The notes: generated from the sequence alone by a model not told the origin. A stretch of DNA of 64,000 bases from Methylophilaceae bacterium (GCA_905339275.1 CAJPFK010000004.1:124001-188000), one strand, 5' to 3'. Counted from the first letter of the stretch, positions 26,450 through 36,028 are shown. Translations and numbers: made by a program.

Positions 26450-28372
26450 TTGCGCCTTTATCATCTCACCGACCGCCAATCGACTAGGCTGATACTGCTC
26501 GTAATTGCTGTTCTCGTGACTTTCAGCGGCATGCTTGACCGGCTGGATAAAGTCATTTATGACACCGGGCAGCGATTGTTCACCCGCCCGGCGCCGAGCG
26601 ATCTCATCATCGTCGGTATCGATGAGCAGAGCCTTTTCAGCATGGGGCGCTGGCCCTGGCCGCGGCAAACGCATGCCGATCTCGTCACGCGCCTGAAAGA
26701 TGAAGGTGCGCGGGTCATCGGCCTGGATCTGGTATTTGCCGAACCGGATACCGGCAATCCGGCCTCGGATGATGCGTTGATAAATGCCGTGGCTTATGCG
26801 GGCAATGTCGTGATGCCGGTGTTGATGGAAAGCAGCCGCGTCAACGGCCAGATGGTGGAAACCCTGCCCATGCCCATGTTAACCGCGCGCGTGGCGGGGC
26901 TTGGTCGTGCACATGGGGAGCTGGATGCTGACGGCATCGCGCGCAGTGTGTTCCTGTGGGAGGGTATAGGTACGCCGGGTTGGCCGCATTTTGCCCAGGC
27001 GGTGCTGGCGGTTGCGGATGCCTTGCCGCCGGGTTACGCAACCACGCCGCACGCGATGGCTGAATCCCAGCCGTACATGCTGGTACGGCACGATGAGCGC
27101 AAGATCAATTTTCTCGGCCCGCCTGGTTATGTCAGTACGGTTTCTTACGTACAGGTGCTTGCCGGTGAATTCCCCGCAGGGCTATTCAAGGACAAGATCG
27201 TACTGGTCGGGGCAACGGCCGCAGGCATGGGGGATCTGTTGCCGACACCTGTTTCCGGCCTGCGGCAGCCGATGGCGGGTGTGGAATTCCATGCCAATGT
27301 ACTGGAGTCCATGCGCAAGAATACGCTGATTAAAGACCTGCCGCTCTGGCTGACCACGCTGTTGTGCGGCTTGCTCGCGTTACTGCCCATGCTCTGGCTG
27401 CCCATGGTCTCGCCGCTCATCGGTCTGGTCAGTAGTGGCCTGTTGTTTATCGTGCTGATTTTCGCCACGATGGCTTTGCCCTTGTCGTTCCATATCTGGC
27501 TACCGACTTCCGGCGCGCTTCTGGCCGTGCTGATTGCATACCCGGTCTGGAGCTGGCGCAAGCTGGAATCTGCCGGGCGTTTTCTCGATCGCGAATTGTT
27601 GCGATTGCGGCAAGAGCTGAAATGGATGGAGCGGCGCAAGGACAAGAACCGCACACCCGCTTCCGACGACCCTTTCCAGAACCGTATCTTGCAGGTACAA
27701 GCGGTGACAGAACGCCTGAAACAGATCGACAGCCAGCGCAAAGAAGTGCTGGCTTTTATCTCGCATGATATCCGGGCTCCGCTGGCAAGTGCGATTATGC
27801 AGCTGGATGAAGCAGGCGACACGGGTAACAGGCTTTATCCTTCATTGGCGCGTGCCTTGAGCCTCGCTGAGGAGTTCCTGCATACCTCCCGTGCGGAGAT
27901 GTCCGACAGCGCCAGTTTTCAGGAGCTGGACCTGGCCGCCGTGCTGCATCAGGCGCTGGATGATATCTACATGGACGCATTGGAGAAATCGGTTCGCCTG
28001 CTGCGGGATTTGCCTGATGATCCTGTCTGGATAAGGGGTCATTTCGGTTTGCTGCACCGGGCCGTGCTGAATCTCCTGTTGAATGCGGTGAAATTCTCGC
28101 CTGTGGATTCCGTGGTGAAATTGAGTCTGGAACTGACCGAGCAGCAGGCTACGGTATCCGTCATCGATCAGGGCCCGGGAATTGCGCCGGAAGAACAGGA
28201 CAAGCTGTTTCAGCGTTTTACCCGGACGGACAGCCAGGGCAAGGCACCGGAGGGGTCCGGCCTGGGCCTCTATTTCGTGCGGACGGTCGCTGAAAAACAT
28301 GGCGGCCGGGTCAGTGTTTCCAGCGAGGCTGCCAGAACCGTATTCAGGATACATTTGCCGCTCATGAAGTGA
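26450..28372 (+). CDS. CHASE2-domain sensor histidine kinase
   Basis: A ~640-residue membrane kinase. A membrane helix near residue 20 is followed by a periplasmic CHASE2 domain (~residues 30-300: VGIDEQSL, WPRQTHADL, VIGLDLVFAEPD), three membrane helices to about 370, then HisKA (phosphoacceptor His in ISHDIRAPLAS) and HATPase (NAVKFSP, DQGPGIAPEEQ, GSGLGLYF). The start is uncertain: TTG at 26450 is the first plausible in-frame codon after the FecR stop, while an ATG at 26366 would overlap that gene by 62 bases. Confidence 0.85.
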   Translation: MRLYHLTDRQSTRLILLVIAVLVTFSGMLDRLDKVIYDTGQRLFTRPAPSDLIIVGIDEQSLFSMGRWPWPRQTHADLVTRLKDEGARVIGLDLVFAEPDTGNPASDDALINAVAYAGNVVMPVLMESSRVNGQMVETLPMPMLTARVAGLGRAHGELDADGIARSVFLWEGIGTPGWPHFAQAVLAVADALPPGYATTPHAMAESQPYMLVRHDERKINFLGPPGYVSTVSYVQVLAGEFPAGLFKDKIVLVGATAAGMGDLLPTPVSGLRQPMAGVEFHANVLESMRKNTLIKDLPLWLTTLLCGLLALLPMLWLPMVSPLIGLVSSGLLFIVLIFATMALPLSFHIWLPTSGALLAVLIAYPVWSWRKLESAGRFLDRELLRLRQELKWMERRKDKNRTPASDDPFQNRILQVQAVTERLKQIDSQRKEVLAFISHDIRAPLASAIMQLDEAGDTGNRLYPSLARALSLAEEFLHTSRAEMSDSASFQELDLAAVLHQALDDIYMDALEKSVRLLRDLPDDPVWIRGHFGLLHRAVLNLLLNAVKFSPVDSVVKLSLELTEQQATVSVIDQGPGIAPEEQDKLFQRFTRTDSQGKAPEGSGLGLYFVRTVAEKHGGRVSVSSEAARTVFRIHLPLMK

Positions 28373-28413
28373 TGCCGGTGATGGTTGAGCATCTGGCGCC
28401 ATGCCAGGGAAGA

Positions 28414-28638
28414 TCACGTCAGTGCTTTTCTGAGCGTATATTGGATCAGCGTCATTCCATCCATAAAAGTCGGTATCAGGCTGTCCGGGGACTTGACGAT
28501 GTTGTTGACGCTGACCAGTTCCCAGCCCTGGCTGCCCAATGCATTCAGTATTCTCTCTTCTGCGATGTTCGCGTCATTGGCATGAGGGTAATTCAGGTTG
28601 GCCCAGCGCTTGAATATCAAATAACTCCACTTCTGCAT
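28414..28638 (-). CDS. DUF4177-like small protein
   Basis: A 74-residue soluble protein beginning MQKWSYLIFKRW and containing EERILNALGSQGWELVSV, the conserved core of the DUF4177 family (short beta-alpha-beta proteins of unknown function). The ATG at 28638 has a GAGTG site; a longer start at 28689 adds residues not seen in the family. It converges with the histidine kinase gene. Confidence 0.75.
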   Translation of the reverse strand: MQKWSYLIFKRWANLNYPHANDANIAEERILNALGSQGWELVSVNNIVKSPDSLIPTFMDGMTLIQYTLRKALT

Positions 28639-28778
28639 TTTCACTCTATGGTCAGGCAATTGATTGCAAGTTGAATATTGATTGAGCATATCTCACTTGA
28701 AGAGAAAATCGCGCCAGGTTGATTTCTCTTTACAATGTTTAATATTCGTCGGCTGGCGACTGTTTGCGATAAACTCCA

Positions 28779-28847
28779 ATGAGTTTCTGGGATGAACTGG
28801 CAATAATGGCTGCCATCGGCTGGCTTGAAAGCCCTGCCGTGGGCTGA
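28779..28847 (+). CDS. possible 22-residue peptide ORF
   Basis: ATG at 28779 reads MSFWDELAIMAAIGWLESPAVG to a TGA. The composition suits a short amphipathic or membrane-associated helix. No good ribosome site is seen, but a terminator lies 23 bases after the stop and nothing else explains that terminator. Tentative only. Confidence 0.25.
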   Translation: MSFWDELAIMAAIGWLESPAVG

Positions 28848-28869
28848 AAGGTCGTGGTGCGGGAGTTTA

Positions 28870-28893
28870 AACGGGAGCAATGACTCCCGTTTT
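28870..28893 (+). terminator. rho-independent terminator
   Basis: AACGGGAG-CAATGA-CTCCCGTT followed by TT and a T-rich stretch. Plus-strand orientation; the transcript it ends is not clear. Confidence 0.75.
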
Positions 28894-29066
28894 GTATTTG
28901 ACTGCATAGGGAAAGGTGTTAGTGCGCCTGATCTATATCGGCAGAACCCCACCAGGTCAAGGGTGACTCATCGGCTTGTCATATCAAGCTTACTGCCAGA
29001 TTCACTGCACTAACCGTCTCATTCTACCGTTATCATGCGTTATTTATAAACGATTGTTATTTCTAC

Positions 29067-30284
29067 ATGCAATTTCCTTCCTATCTCAATCGCGCATTCG
29101 TCCAACTGCTGGCTTTTCGTGTTCAAATCGTGCTTGCCTACCAGATCATGGCGGTCGTGGTCGGCTGGCATATTTACGAGCTGACCGCAGATCCGCTGGC
29201 GTTGGGCCTGGTCGGGCTAGCGGAAGTCATTCCGTATTTCGGCACGGCGCTGTTTGCCGGCTATGCCATCGATCACTATTCCCGCCGCCTGTTCGGCGTA
29301 TTGTCCGGCCTGATGCTGTTCATCAATGCGCTGACGCTGGCGGCGGTCTCGGCCGGATGGTTGCAGGGTGATCCAACCTTGTGGATTTACGCTTCGATTG
29401 CCTTTACCGGTCTGGCGCGCGCGTTTATCGCACCGACCTACAGCTCCCTTTTTGCGCTTGTCCTGCCGCGCAAAAAGTATGCAAAAGCGGCAGGTCTCGG
29501 CAGTTCCGTATTCCAGTTCGGCCTGGTGATCGGGCCGGCACTGGGCGGCCTGCTCGTGGGTTTTGCCGGCACCACGGCGGCTTACCTGGTGGCAATGACG
29601 CTTTGCCTGGGTTCTGCCCTCACCCTGTTTTTCCTGCGCGTCAAGGAGCCGCCGAGGGCGGCGAGCACGCCGGTATTCACCAGCATTGCCGAGGGGCTGC
29701 ATTTCGTCTACCGTAACCAGATATTGCTCAGCGCGCAGTGCCTGGATATGTTTGCAGTGCTGTTCGGCGGTACCGTAGCGCTGCTGCCGGCTTTTATCCA
29801 GGATATTTTTCATTACGGGCCGGAGGGCCTGGGTATTTTGCGCGCGGCTCCCGCGGTCGGCGCAGTGATGATGGGGCTCTATCTGGCGCGCCATCCCATC
29901 AACTTGCACGCAGGCCGCTGGCTACTGGGCGGGGTCGCCGGGTTCGGGCTCTGCATCATCGGCTTTGCGCTGACCAGCAGTTTCTGGCTGGCGGCTTTCC
30001 TGCTGCTGCTTGCAGGTTTCTGCGATGGGCTTTCGGTCGTGCTGCGCACGACGATTTTCCAGCTTGTCACGCCGGATAACATGCGTGGGCGGGTTTCTGC
30101 CATCAATGGCATTTTTATCGGTTCATCGAACGAGCTGGGCGCCTTTGAGTCCGGGCTCGCCGCCAGGCTGATGGGTCTTGTGCCGTCGGTAATTTTCGGC
30201 GGCATGATGACATTGGCGGTGGTCGGAGCGACAGCCAGGCTGGCGCCGCAACTACGCAAACTGGAACTCAATCAGTTGCATTAA
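29067..30284 (+). CDS. MFS transporter (enterobactin-exporter-like)
   Basis: A 405-residue major facilitator with 12 predicted helices. The loop GYAIDHYSRR after helix 2 and the overall EntS/MFS_3-like N-terminus (FRVQIVLAYQIMAVVVGWHIYELT, residues 17-40) place it with drug/siderophore exporters. No siderophore genes are nearby, so the substrate is unknown. The following DUF4186 gene begins 14 bases downstream. Confidence 0.82.
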   Translation: MQFPSYLNRAFVQLLAFRVQIVLAYQIMAVVVGWHIYELTADPLALGLVGLAEVIPYFGTALFAGYAIDHYSRRLFGVLSGLMLFINALTLAAVSAGWLQGDPTLWIYASIAFTGLARAFIAPTYSSLFALVLPRKKYAKAAGLGSSVFQFGLVIGPALGGLLVGFAGTTAAYLVAMTLCLGSALTLFFLRVKEPPRAASTPVFTSIAEGLHFVYRNQILLSAQCLDMFAVLFGGTVALLPAFIQDIFHYGPEGLGILRAAPAVGAVMMGLYLARHPINLHAGRWLLGGVAGFGLCIIGFALTSSFWLAAFLLLLAGFCDGLSVVLRTTIFQLVTPDNMRGRVSAINGIFIGSSNELGAFESGLAARLMGLVPSVIFGGMMTLAVVGATARLAPQLRKLELNQLH

Positions 30285-30298
30285 GACGAAATGGGGAA

Positions 30299-30673
30299 GT
30301 GATTGTGAGGGACCTCGACGATCTTTTCGCTGCATTATCCAGGTCGCGCTTCCGCAGCAGTTTCCAGTTGCGCGGCCGGGATCTCGCCTATCTGCAAAGC
30401 AAGGGCCTGCCTACGGTATTGTCCCACGCCGAAGATTTTATCGCCAAACGCCTGGCGCCTGCCGTGATCCCGAACGACGGCAAGCAGACGCCGTTTCGCG
30501 GTCATCCGGTGTTTGTTGCCCAGCATGCCACGGCGTGCTGCTGTCGCGGATGCCTGGAAAAATGGCATCGCATTCCGCCCGGCACTGAACTCAGCGAGGT
30601 GCACAAAGCCTATGTGCTCGCCGTGCTTGAGCGCTGGCTGATCCAGCGGGCGGCTGGTTTCAACGAAGCCTAG
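30299..30673 (+). CDS. DUF4186 family protein
   Basis: A 124-residue protein with the family's conserved stretch NDGKQTPFRGHPVFVAQHAT and the cysteine cluster ACCCRGCLEKWH, a likely metal site. Function is unknown. GTG at 30299 or GTG at 30305 could start it; the latter is better spaced from GGGGAA. Its end overlaps the convergent ppc gene by 4 bases. Confidence 0.82.
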   Translation: MIVRDLDDLFAALSRSRFRSSFQLRGRDLAYLQSKGLPTVLSHAEDFIAKRLAPAVIPNDGKQTPFRGHPVFVAQHATACCCRGCLEKWHRIPPGTELSEVHKAYVLAVLERWLIQRAAGFNEA

Positions 30674-33453
30674 CCGGTATTTCTCAGGCTTGCGGCGATG
30701 CCGTTGATCGTCAGTTGAATCGCCAGTTTGAGTTTTTCATCGGTTTCACCGCCGCGGTAACGCCTGATCAATTCCACCTGCAGGTGATTCAGCGGGTCGA
30801 GATAAGGCAAACGGTTCCTGATGGAGTTTGCCAGAGCCGGATTGCCGCTCAGCCGTTCATCACTGCCCAATAACAGGTTGAGCGCTTCTGTTGTCAGGGC
30901 ATACTCCTTCTCGATTTTGCCGAGAATCTTCTCGCGCAGTTTTTTGTCGCTGACCAGTTGCGCATAGCGGCGGGCGACGGTGAGGTCGGTTTTTGCCAGT
31001 ACCATATCCACATTGGCGATCAGGGTCCTGAACAGCGGCCAATGCTCCAGCATTTCGCGTAAATGACCCGTACGGATTTCACGGGTTTTTTCATCGGTAT
31101 CGAGATACTGGCTGATTGCGCTCCCTATGCCGAACCAGCCGGGCAGCAGAAGCCGGCATTGCCCCCAGGAGAAGCTCCAGGGAATCGCACGCAGGTCTTC
31201 AATCCTGCGCGTCGATTTTCTCGATGCCGGACGGCTGCCTATGTTGAGTTCGGCAATTTCGTCTATTGGGGTGGCATTGAAGAAGTAATCGGCAAAGCCC
31301 GGCGTTTCATAGACCAGGCTACGGTAGCTGGTCATCGCGCAGGCGGAAAGCTCTTCCATGATGGATTCGAAGGCGCGCCGTTTCCTGCTTTCCAGTGCGT
31401 CCTGCGGAAACAGCGTGGCATCGATGGTCGCTGCGACCAGGGTTTCCAGATGCTGCCTGCCGACCACGGGATCTGCGTAGCGGTTGGCGATGATCTCGCC
31501 CTGCTCGGTCAGGCGGATCTGGCCGTTTACCGTGCCTGGCGGCTGCGCCATGATGGCCTGGTACGTCGGCCCGCCGCCCCGGCCTACCGTGCCGCCGCGG
31601 CCATGGAACAGCCGCAGCTTGATGTTGGCCTGGTTGAACAGTTCGACCAGTGAGATTTCTGCCTTGTACAGTTCCCAGTTGGAGGTGAGAAAGCCGCCAT
31701 CCTTGTTGCTATCCGAGTAGCCGAGCATGATTTCCTGCTCGTTGCCCTGGTTGCGCAGCACATGGCGGATGCCGAGCAGGCTCAGCCATTGGCCCATGAT
31801 CATGGGCGCATGGCGCAAATCTTCGATGGTTTCGAATAAGGGAACGATATTGAGGTCAAGCTGGATTTTCTGCGACCCCCATATGCCTTTCAAAAGACCG
31901 GATTCCTTTTGCAGCAAGGCAGCTTCCAGCAGGTCGGAGAGTGTTTCGGTATGCGAGATGATGTACTGGCGTACCGTGTTCGGCCCGAACTGATTGCGCA
32001 TTTCGCGTGCCTTGTTCAATACCTCCATTTCCGAGTGGGCAAACTCCGAATATTGCTGGAACGGGGAATACAGCAATCTGGGTTGCTTGAGCTCATCCAG
32101 CAGCACCTCTACCTTTTCTTCTTCGCTCAGTTCAGCGTAATTGAAGTCATAACCGGCTTTGAGGAACAGCTCCCTGATTACCGCTTCGTGCATCTCGGAC
32201 GATTGGCGGATGTCGATGGTCGACAGATGAAAGCCGAAAGTTTCAATGGCTTTGGTCAGCTTGCCCAGGCGCGGATAGATCAGGGCGTTACCGCCATTCG
32301 CTTTCAACGAATCGGTCAGTATATAAAGTTCTGCCAGGAGCTCGTCCGGCGATGCATACGGCTTTGTCCCGTTTGCCGCTTTCATCGATTCAGACCCGCC
32401 TAGCAGGTGTTGCGTGGTCATCACGAATCGCTCATGGATACTGTTCAGTGCCAGCCGATAAGGTTCATCCAGCCGGTGGGGCGACTGGTCGGATGAACGC
32501 ACCGCCAGGGTTTTGACGTCATCATTGACGCCTGCCAGCCTGGTTGAAACACAGAGTTCGCGTTTCAGCGCCTCCAGTTCGCGCGAGTAAAACCTGAATG
32601 CGGTACCTGCCTGCAAAGCTACCGCCTGGCAGAGCGTGCTGCCGTTAACGAAAGGGTTGCCATCGCGGTCGCCGCCGATCCAGCTCCCCATCCTGATAAA
32701 GCTCGGCAGGTAATAGGGCTGCCTGAGGCGTGCGGCAAACTGGCGGTTGATATCGCGCTCAAGATCCTGGAGGATTTCAGGAATCGTCTCCAGGAATGTC
32801 GCTTCATAATAGCTGAGTGAGTTTTCAATTTCGTTGGCGACGGTCAGTTTGGAGAATCGCAGAATGCGGGTTTGCCAGAGCAGTGCGATTGCGCCCTGAA
32901 TCAACAGATGATTGCGTTCAAGTTCATGCCTGGAGACCAGAACCGCGCGGGCGGACAGCAAATCCGCCAGGCTGCGCTCGATGTCCAATATCGTTTTGCG
33001 CTGCACTTCGGTCGGATGGGCGGTGAGGACGGGAGAAACGAGTGCATCCTGAAAGACTGCATCAATGTCCTTGAGCGCCAGATTTTCCTGCCCGATCTGC
33101 CCCATGGAATAGGCCAATGTGCCGGGAACCGGGTCATCCTCATTGAGGCGCGTGAGCTGGTGCGCGTAAAGGTCTTCGGCAATATTGACCAGATGTTTGA
33201 AATAGCTGAATGCGCGCACGACACAAATCGTCTCCGGCGCGGTGAGGCCATGCAGGATCCTTTCCAGTTGGCCAACGGCTTTCCGGTCATGGTCGCGATG
33301 AATCCTGACCGCCGTTTTGCGGATATTCTCGATCAAATCGAATTTGGCCTGGCCATCCTGCGCAAGAATCGTCTCGCCCAATAGTTTGCCAAGGTAGCGG
33401 ATATTCTCCTTGAGATGCTGTGATAGTTTTGTAGGTAAGTCGCCTGGCATCAT
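30670..33453 (-). CDS. ppc: phosphoenolpyruvate carboxylase
   Basis: A 927-residue enzyme, the usual length. The catalytic regions are present: VLTAHPTEVQRKT with the essential His near residue 140, GSWIGGDRDGNPFV near 255, MLGYSDSNKDGG near 580, and FHGRGGTVGRGGGPT near 620. The C-terminus ends in the family-typical NTG. It carboxylates PEP to oxaloacetate, replenishing the TCA cycle; in methylotrophs this is a major anaplerotic step. Monocistronic on the minus strand. Confidence 0.96.
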   Translation of the reverse strand: MMPGDLPTKLSQHLKENIRYLGKLLGETILAQDGQAKFDLIENIRKTAVRIHRDHDRKAVGQLERILHGLTAPETICVVRAFSYFKHLVNIAEDLYAHQLTRLNEDDPVPGTLAYSMGQIGQENLALKDIDAVFQDALVSPVLTAHPTEVQRKTILDIERSLADLLSARAVLVSRHELERNHLLIQGAIALLWQTRILRFSKLTVANEIENSLSYYEATFLETIPEILQDLERDINRQFAARLRQPYYLPSFIRMGSWIGGDRDGNPFVNGSTLCQAVALQAGTAFRFYSRELEALKRELCVSTRLAGVNDDVKTLAVRSSDQSPHRLDEPYRLALNSIHERFVMTTQHLLGGSESMKAANGTKPYASPDELLAELYILTDSLKANGGNALIYPRLGKLTKAIETFGFHLSTIDIRQSSEMHEAVIRELFLKAGYDFNYAELSEEEKVEVLLDELKQPRLLYSPFQQYSEFAHSEMEVLNKAREMRNQFGPNTVRQYIISHTETLSDLLEAALLQKESGLLKGIWGSQKIQLDLNIVPLFETIEDLRHAPMIMGQWLSLLGIRHVLRNQGNEQEIMLGYSDSNKDGGFLTSNWELYKAEISLVELFNQANIKLRLFHGRGGTVGRGGGPTYQAIMAQPPGTVNGQIRLTEQGEIIANRYADPVVGRQHLETLVAATIDATLFPQDALESRKRRAFESIMEELSACAMTSYRSLVYETPGFADYFFNATPIDEIAELNIGSRPASRKSTRRIEDLRAIPWSFSWGQCRLLLPGWFGIGSAISQYLDTDEKTREIRTGHLREMLEHWPLFRTLIANVDMVLAKTDLTVARRYAQLVSDKKLREKILGKIEKEYALTTEALNLLLGSDERLSGNPALANSIRNRLPYLDPLNHLQVELIRRYRGGETDEKLKLAIQLTINGIAASLRNTG

Positions 33454-33863
33454 TTGCTTTCAATTGCTTGCCAATATGAAAAGCAACAAATGCACCAGTC
33501 CTTGTTCAGGCTGCCAGGCTGGCCGGGAAGCGTGTTCATGGAGGGAGCGGCAGGGAATGCAGGGGAAACGGGCGGAAAATCATGCACTTTTTTGGGGCTG
33601 AAGCAAATTAAACAAACGCTGATGGGCGTTGGGTTCAAATCGCTGAAGGTTTCAGGATTGCCCGGGATGGCGCGTGAGTTCGGTGCCATGGCGGCCTGCT
33701 CGCCCGTCACGGCATTTAAATGCCATGGAGATTGTGGCTGCCGCCCGCAGCGCACCTGGTCAATGCCTGGCCGAAAGGATTGGTGGGTATCGCTTGTTCT
33801 GGCAATGCCTCGAATCTCGTGCAAAAATTGCCTGTCATTCATTCGCAATGAATTGAGGCTGGC
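33454..33863. other. intergenic region between ppc and DUF2235 gene
   Basis: A 410-base region holding the divergent promoters of ppc and the DUF2235 gene. An open frame crosses most of it on the plus strand but has no ATG start with ribosome site, no family resemblance and a cysteine/tryptophan-rich composition, so it is not called. No repeats or RNA were recognised. Confidence 0.5.
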
Positions 33864-34913
33864 ATGAAGCGGATCGTGATTTGCTGCGACGGAACCTGGA
33901 ACTCGCCGGATAAGACCGACCAGGGCGTACCCATCCATACCAACGTGGTCAAGGTGGCGCAGGCGGTCAAGCCTATTGCAGCGAACGGCACCAGGCAGAA
34001 CATGTATTACGACCCCGGTATCGGCACCAGCGGTGCCTTTATGCGGCGTGCGTTTGACGGGGCGACGGGAACCGGCCTCTCGCGCAATGTGCAGGAAGCT
34101 TACAAGTTCCTGGTTGCCAGCTATGAACCGGGTGACGAACTGTATTTTTTCGGTTTCAGCCGCGGCGCATTCACGGTGCGCAGCCTTGCCGGGCTGATAC
34201 GCAATTGCGGCATCCTGCGGCGCGATGCCATGCACATGCTGGAAAAAGGCTACATGCTCTACCGGTCGCGCTCCAAGGCGAGCCATCCGCGCGAGAAGGA
34301 GTCGGTGTTGTTCCGCCGGACTTATGCGGTGAGCGATATCGTGCCGATCAAGTTTGTCGGTGTTTGGGATACCGTGGGCGCGCTCGGTAATCCCTTGCTG
34401 GTGAACGGATATCTCAGCCAGCGTCAGCAGTTTCACGATACCGCACTCAGTTCAACGGTAATGAATGCGTTTCAGGCGCTGGCCATTGACGAAAAGCGCA
34501 GGCATTTTCAAGCCACCTTGTGGAACCAGCAGCCCGGCGTGCAGCACCAGAGGCTGGAACAGAACTGGTTTGTCGGGGTGCATTCCAATGTCGGCGGCGG
34601 TTACGCCAGCACGGGCCTGTCGGATATCGCCCTGCGATGGATGGTTGAAAAAGCCGGCGACTGCGAACTTGAGCTGGATGATATCCCGGCGAACCCGAAC
34701 CCGCTGGAAAAGCGGCAGGAGTCGCGAACGGGGCTTTATCGCCTGACACCGGTGCTGCACCGCCCCATCGACCTGCCGGCGCCTGATATGGGCGCAACCT
34801 GCGAAAAACTGCATGGTTCGGTGCTGGAGCGCTATCGGGCCGACCCGGACTACCGCCCGGAAAATCTTGAAGATTATTTCAGGCGGAACCCGCAACTGCT
34901 ATCCGGCGCCTGA
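33864..34913 (+). CDS. DUF2235 alpha/beta-hydrolase-like protein
   Basis: A 349-residue protein opening with RIVICCDGTWNSPDK and carrying the nucleophile motif FGFSRGAFTVRSLAG, both hallmarks of DUF2235. The serine within GFSRG is the likely nucleophile. Some members are phospholipase-type type VI effectors, but no vgrG or immunity gene is here, so a housekeeping or unknown hydrolase role is equally likely. It abuts the convergent ZIP transporter gene with no gap. Confidence 0.86.
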   Translation: MKRIVICCDGTWNSPDKTDQGVPIHTNVVKVAQAVKPIAANGTRQNMYYDPGIGTSGAFMRRAFDGATGTGLSRNVQEAYKFLVASYEPGDELYFFGFSRGAFTVRSLAGLIRNCGILRRDAMHMLEKGYMLYRSRSKASHPREKESVLFRRTYAVSDIVPIKFVGVWDTVGALGNPLLVNGYLSQRQQFHDTALSSTVMNAFQALAIDEKRRHFQATLWNQQPGVQHQRLEQNWFVGVHSNVGGGYASTGLSDIALRWMVEKAGDCELELDDIPANPNPLEKRQESRTGLYRLTPVLHRPIDLPAPDMGATCEKLHGSVLERYRADPDYRPENLEDYFRRNPQLLSGA

Positions 34914-35846
34914 TCAGCCAAGGCTGGTATCAAGAATCATCATGATGGCAAAGCCGGTCATCAGCCCGATCGTGGCCGGTGTCTGGTGACCGTTGCGGTG
35001 CGTTTCCGGAATCACTTCGTGCGAAACGACGAATATCATCGCACCGGCAGCCAGGCCAAGGCCGATCGGGTAAGCCAGTGCGAAACCGCTGGACAGGCCT
35101 ACTCCGAGAAATGCGCCGATGGGTTCCAGCAGGCCGCTGGCGATTGCTACCAGTACGGCTTTGCCCGCCGAGAAACCTGCCCCTCGCATTGCGAGGGCGA
35201 CTGCCAGGCCTTCCGGAATATCCTGCAGCGCAATGGCGCTGGTCAGCGGCAAACCCACGGACAGGTCGCCTTGCGACATGCTGACCCCGATGGCCATGCC
35301 CTCGGGCAGATTGTGCAATGCAATCGCGAACACAAAGAGCCAGACGCGTCCGCATCGCTCATGCCCCGGCCCGCAAGGGCCGGTTTTCTCGTGCTCGTGC
35401 GGCGTGAACTCGTCCAGGCCCAGCATCAACAACACCCCCAAAGCCATACCGAAAACCACGATCAGGGCTGCCGGAAACCTGGCCGTCAATAGGGCTTCCC
35501 CAGCTTCCAGGCCGGGCAGCAGCAGCGAAAATGCGCTGGCTGCCAGCATCATGCCTGCCGCCAGGCCCAGCATGGAGTCCTCGATCTTTTGCGGGATGCC
35601 GCGCAACGCAAGCGCAGGCAGCGCTCCCAGCGCGGTTGCCGCAAACCCTGCCGCGCCGCCCAGGAGTGCATAGCGCAGTGCAATATTGATTTCGCCGGAA
35701 AGCGCCTGTGCCACGCTCTGCACCAGCAATACGGCGACCGCAAGCAAGGCAATGCCGAGGCCTGACGCGGTGATGGTGTGCTGCCTGGCATGTTCGCGAA
35801 ATGTTTCAAACCAGCCGTTGGCCGGAACCTGGCGGGTGATTTCCAT
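34914..35846 (-). CDS. ZIP-family divalent metal transporter
   Basis: A 310-residue membrane protein with about eight helices and the ZIP signature in helices 4 and 5: HNLPEGMAIGVSM and LQDIPEGLAVALAM. The loop between helices 3 and 4 holds a short His/Cys-containing segment (EFTPHEHEKTGPCGPGHERCG) that may bind metal. The most likely role is uptake of zinc, iron or manganese. Its leader has an unusual perfect hairpin at 35874-35914. Confidence 0.88.
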   Translation of the reverse strand: MEITRQVPANGWFETFREHARQHTITASGLGIALLAVAVLLVQSVAQALSGEINIALRYALLGGAAGFAATALGALPALALRGIPQKIEDSMLGLAAGMMLAASAFSLLLPGLEAGEALLTARFPAALIVVFGMALGVLLMLGLDEFTPHEHEKTGPCGPGHERCGRVWLFVFAIALHNLPEGMAIGVSMSQGDLSVGLPLTSAIALQDIPEGLAVALAMRGAGFSAGKAVLVAIASGLLEPIGAFLGVGLSSGFALAYPIGLGLAAGAMIFVVSHEVIPETHRNGHQTPATIGLMTGFAIMMILDTSLG

Positions 35847-35873
35847 ACGTGTTCCTCATTCTTGTCGTATCAG

Positions 35874-35914
35874 GCATGCCATCCGGCACATCTGCAAGGT
35901 GCCGGATGGCATGC
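35874..35914. repeat. 16-bp perfect inverted repeat in the ZIP gene leader
   Basis: GCATGCCATCCGGCAC at 35874-35889 and its exact complement at 35899-35914 enclose a 9-base loop. It lies 27 bases ahead of the transporter ATG on the minus strand. On the plus strand TTTT follows; on the minus strand no T-run follows. A leader hairpin or terminator for an unannotated transcript. Confidence 0.8.
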
Positions 35915-36028
35915 TTTTAAACTGGACGCTGGGCTTTACGAATCCTGAAGTAATGATAACGCGTCAATCGTACTGCAAGCATGCAAGGCGGCATTGTTTT
36001 TATTAATTGCAACAATAGCTTGCGTTTA

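Larger units (their letters stand above)
28639..29066. other. intergenic region with terminator and possible small transcript
   Basis: A 428-base gap before the MFS gene. It contains a clear terminator (28870-28893) with no annotated gene in front of it, and a 22-codon reading frame at 28779-28847, so a short RNA or micropeptide gene may lie here. Confidence 0.5.

Noticed and set aside
33454..33867. 137-codon plus-strand frame in the ppc/DUF2235 gap
   Set aside because: No ribosome site, no similarity to anything recognised and Cys/Trp-rich composition; it overlaps the DUF2235 start.
33450..34436. 328-codon minus-strand frame opposite the DUF2235 gene
   Set aside because: Antisense shadow of a gene with clear motifs.
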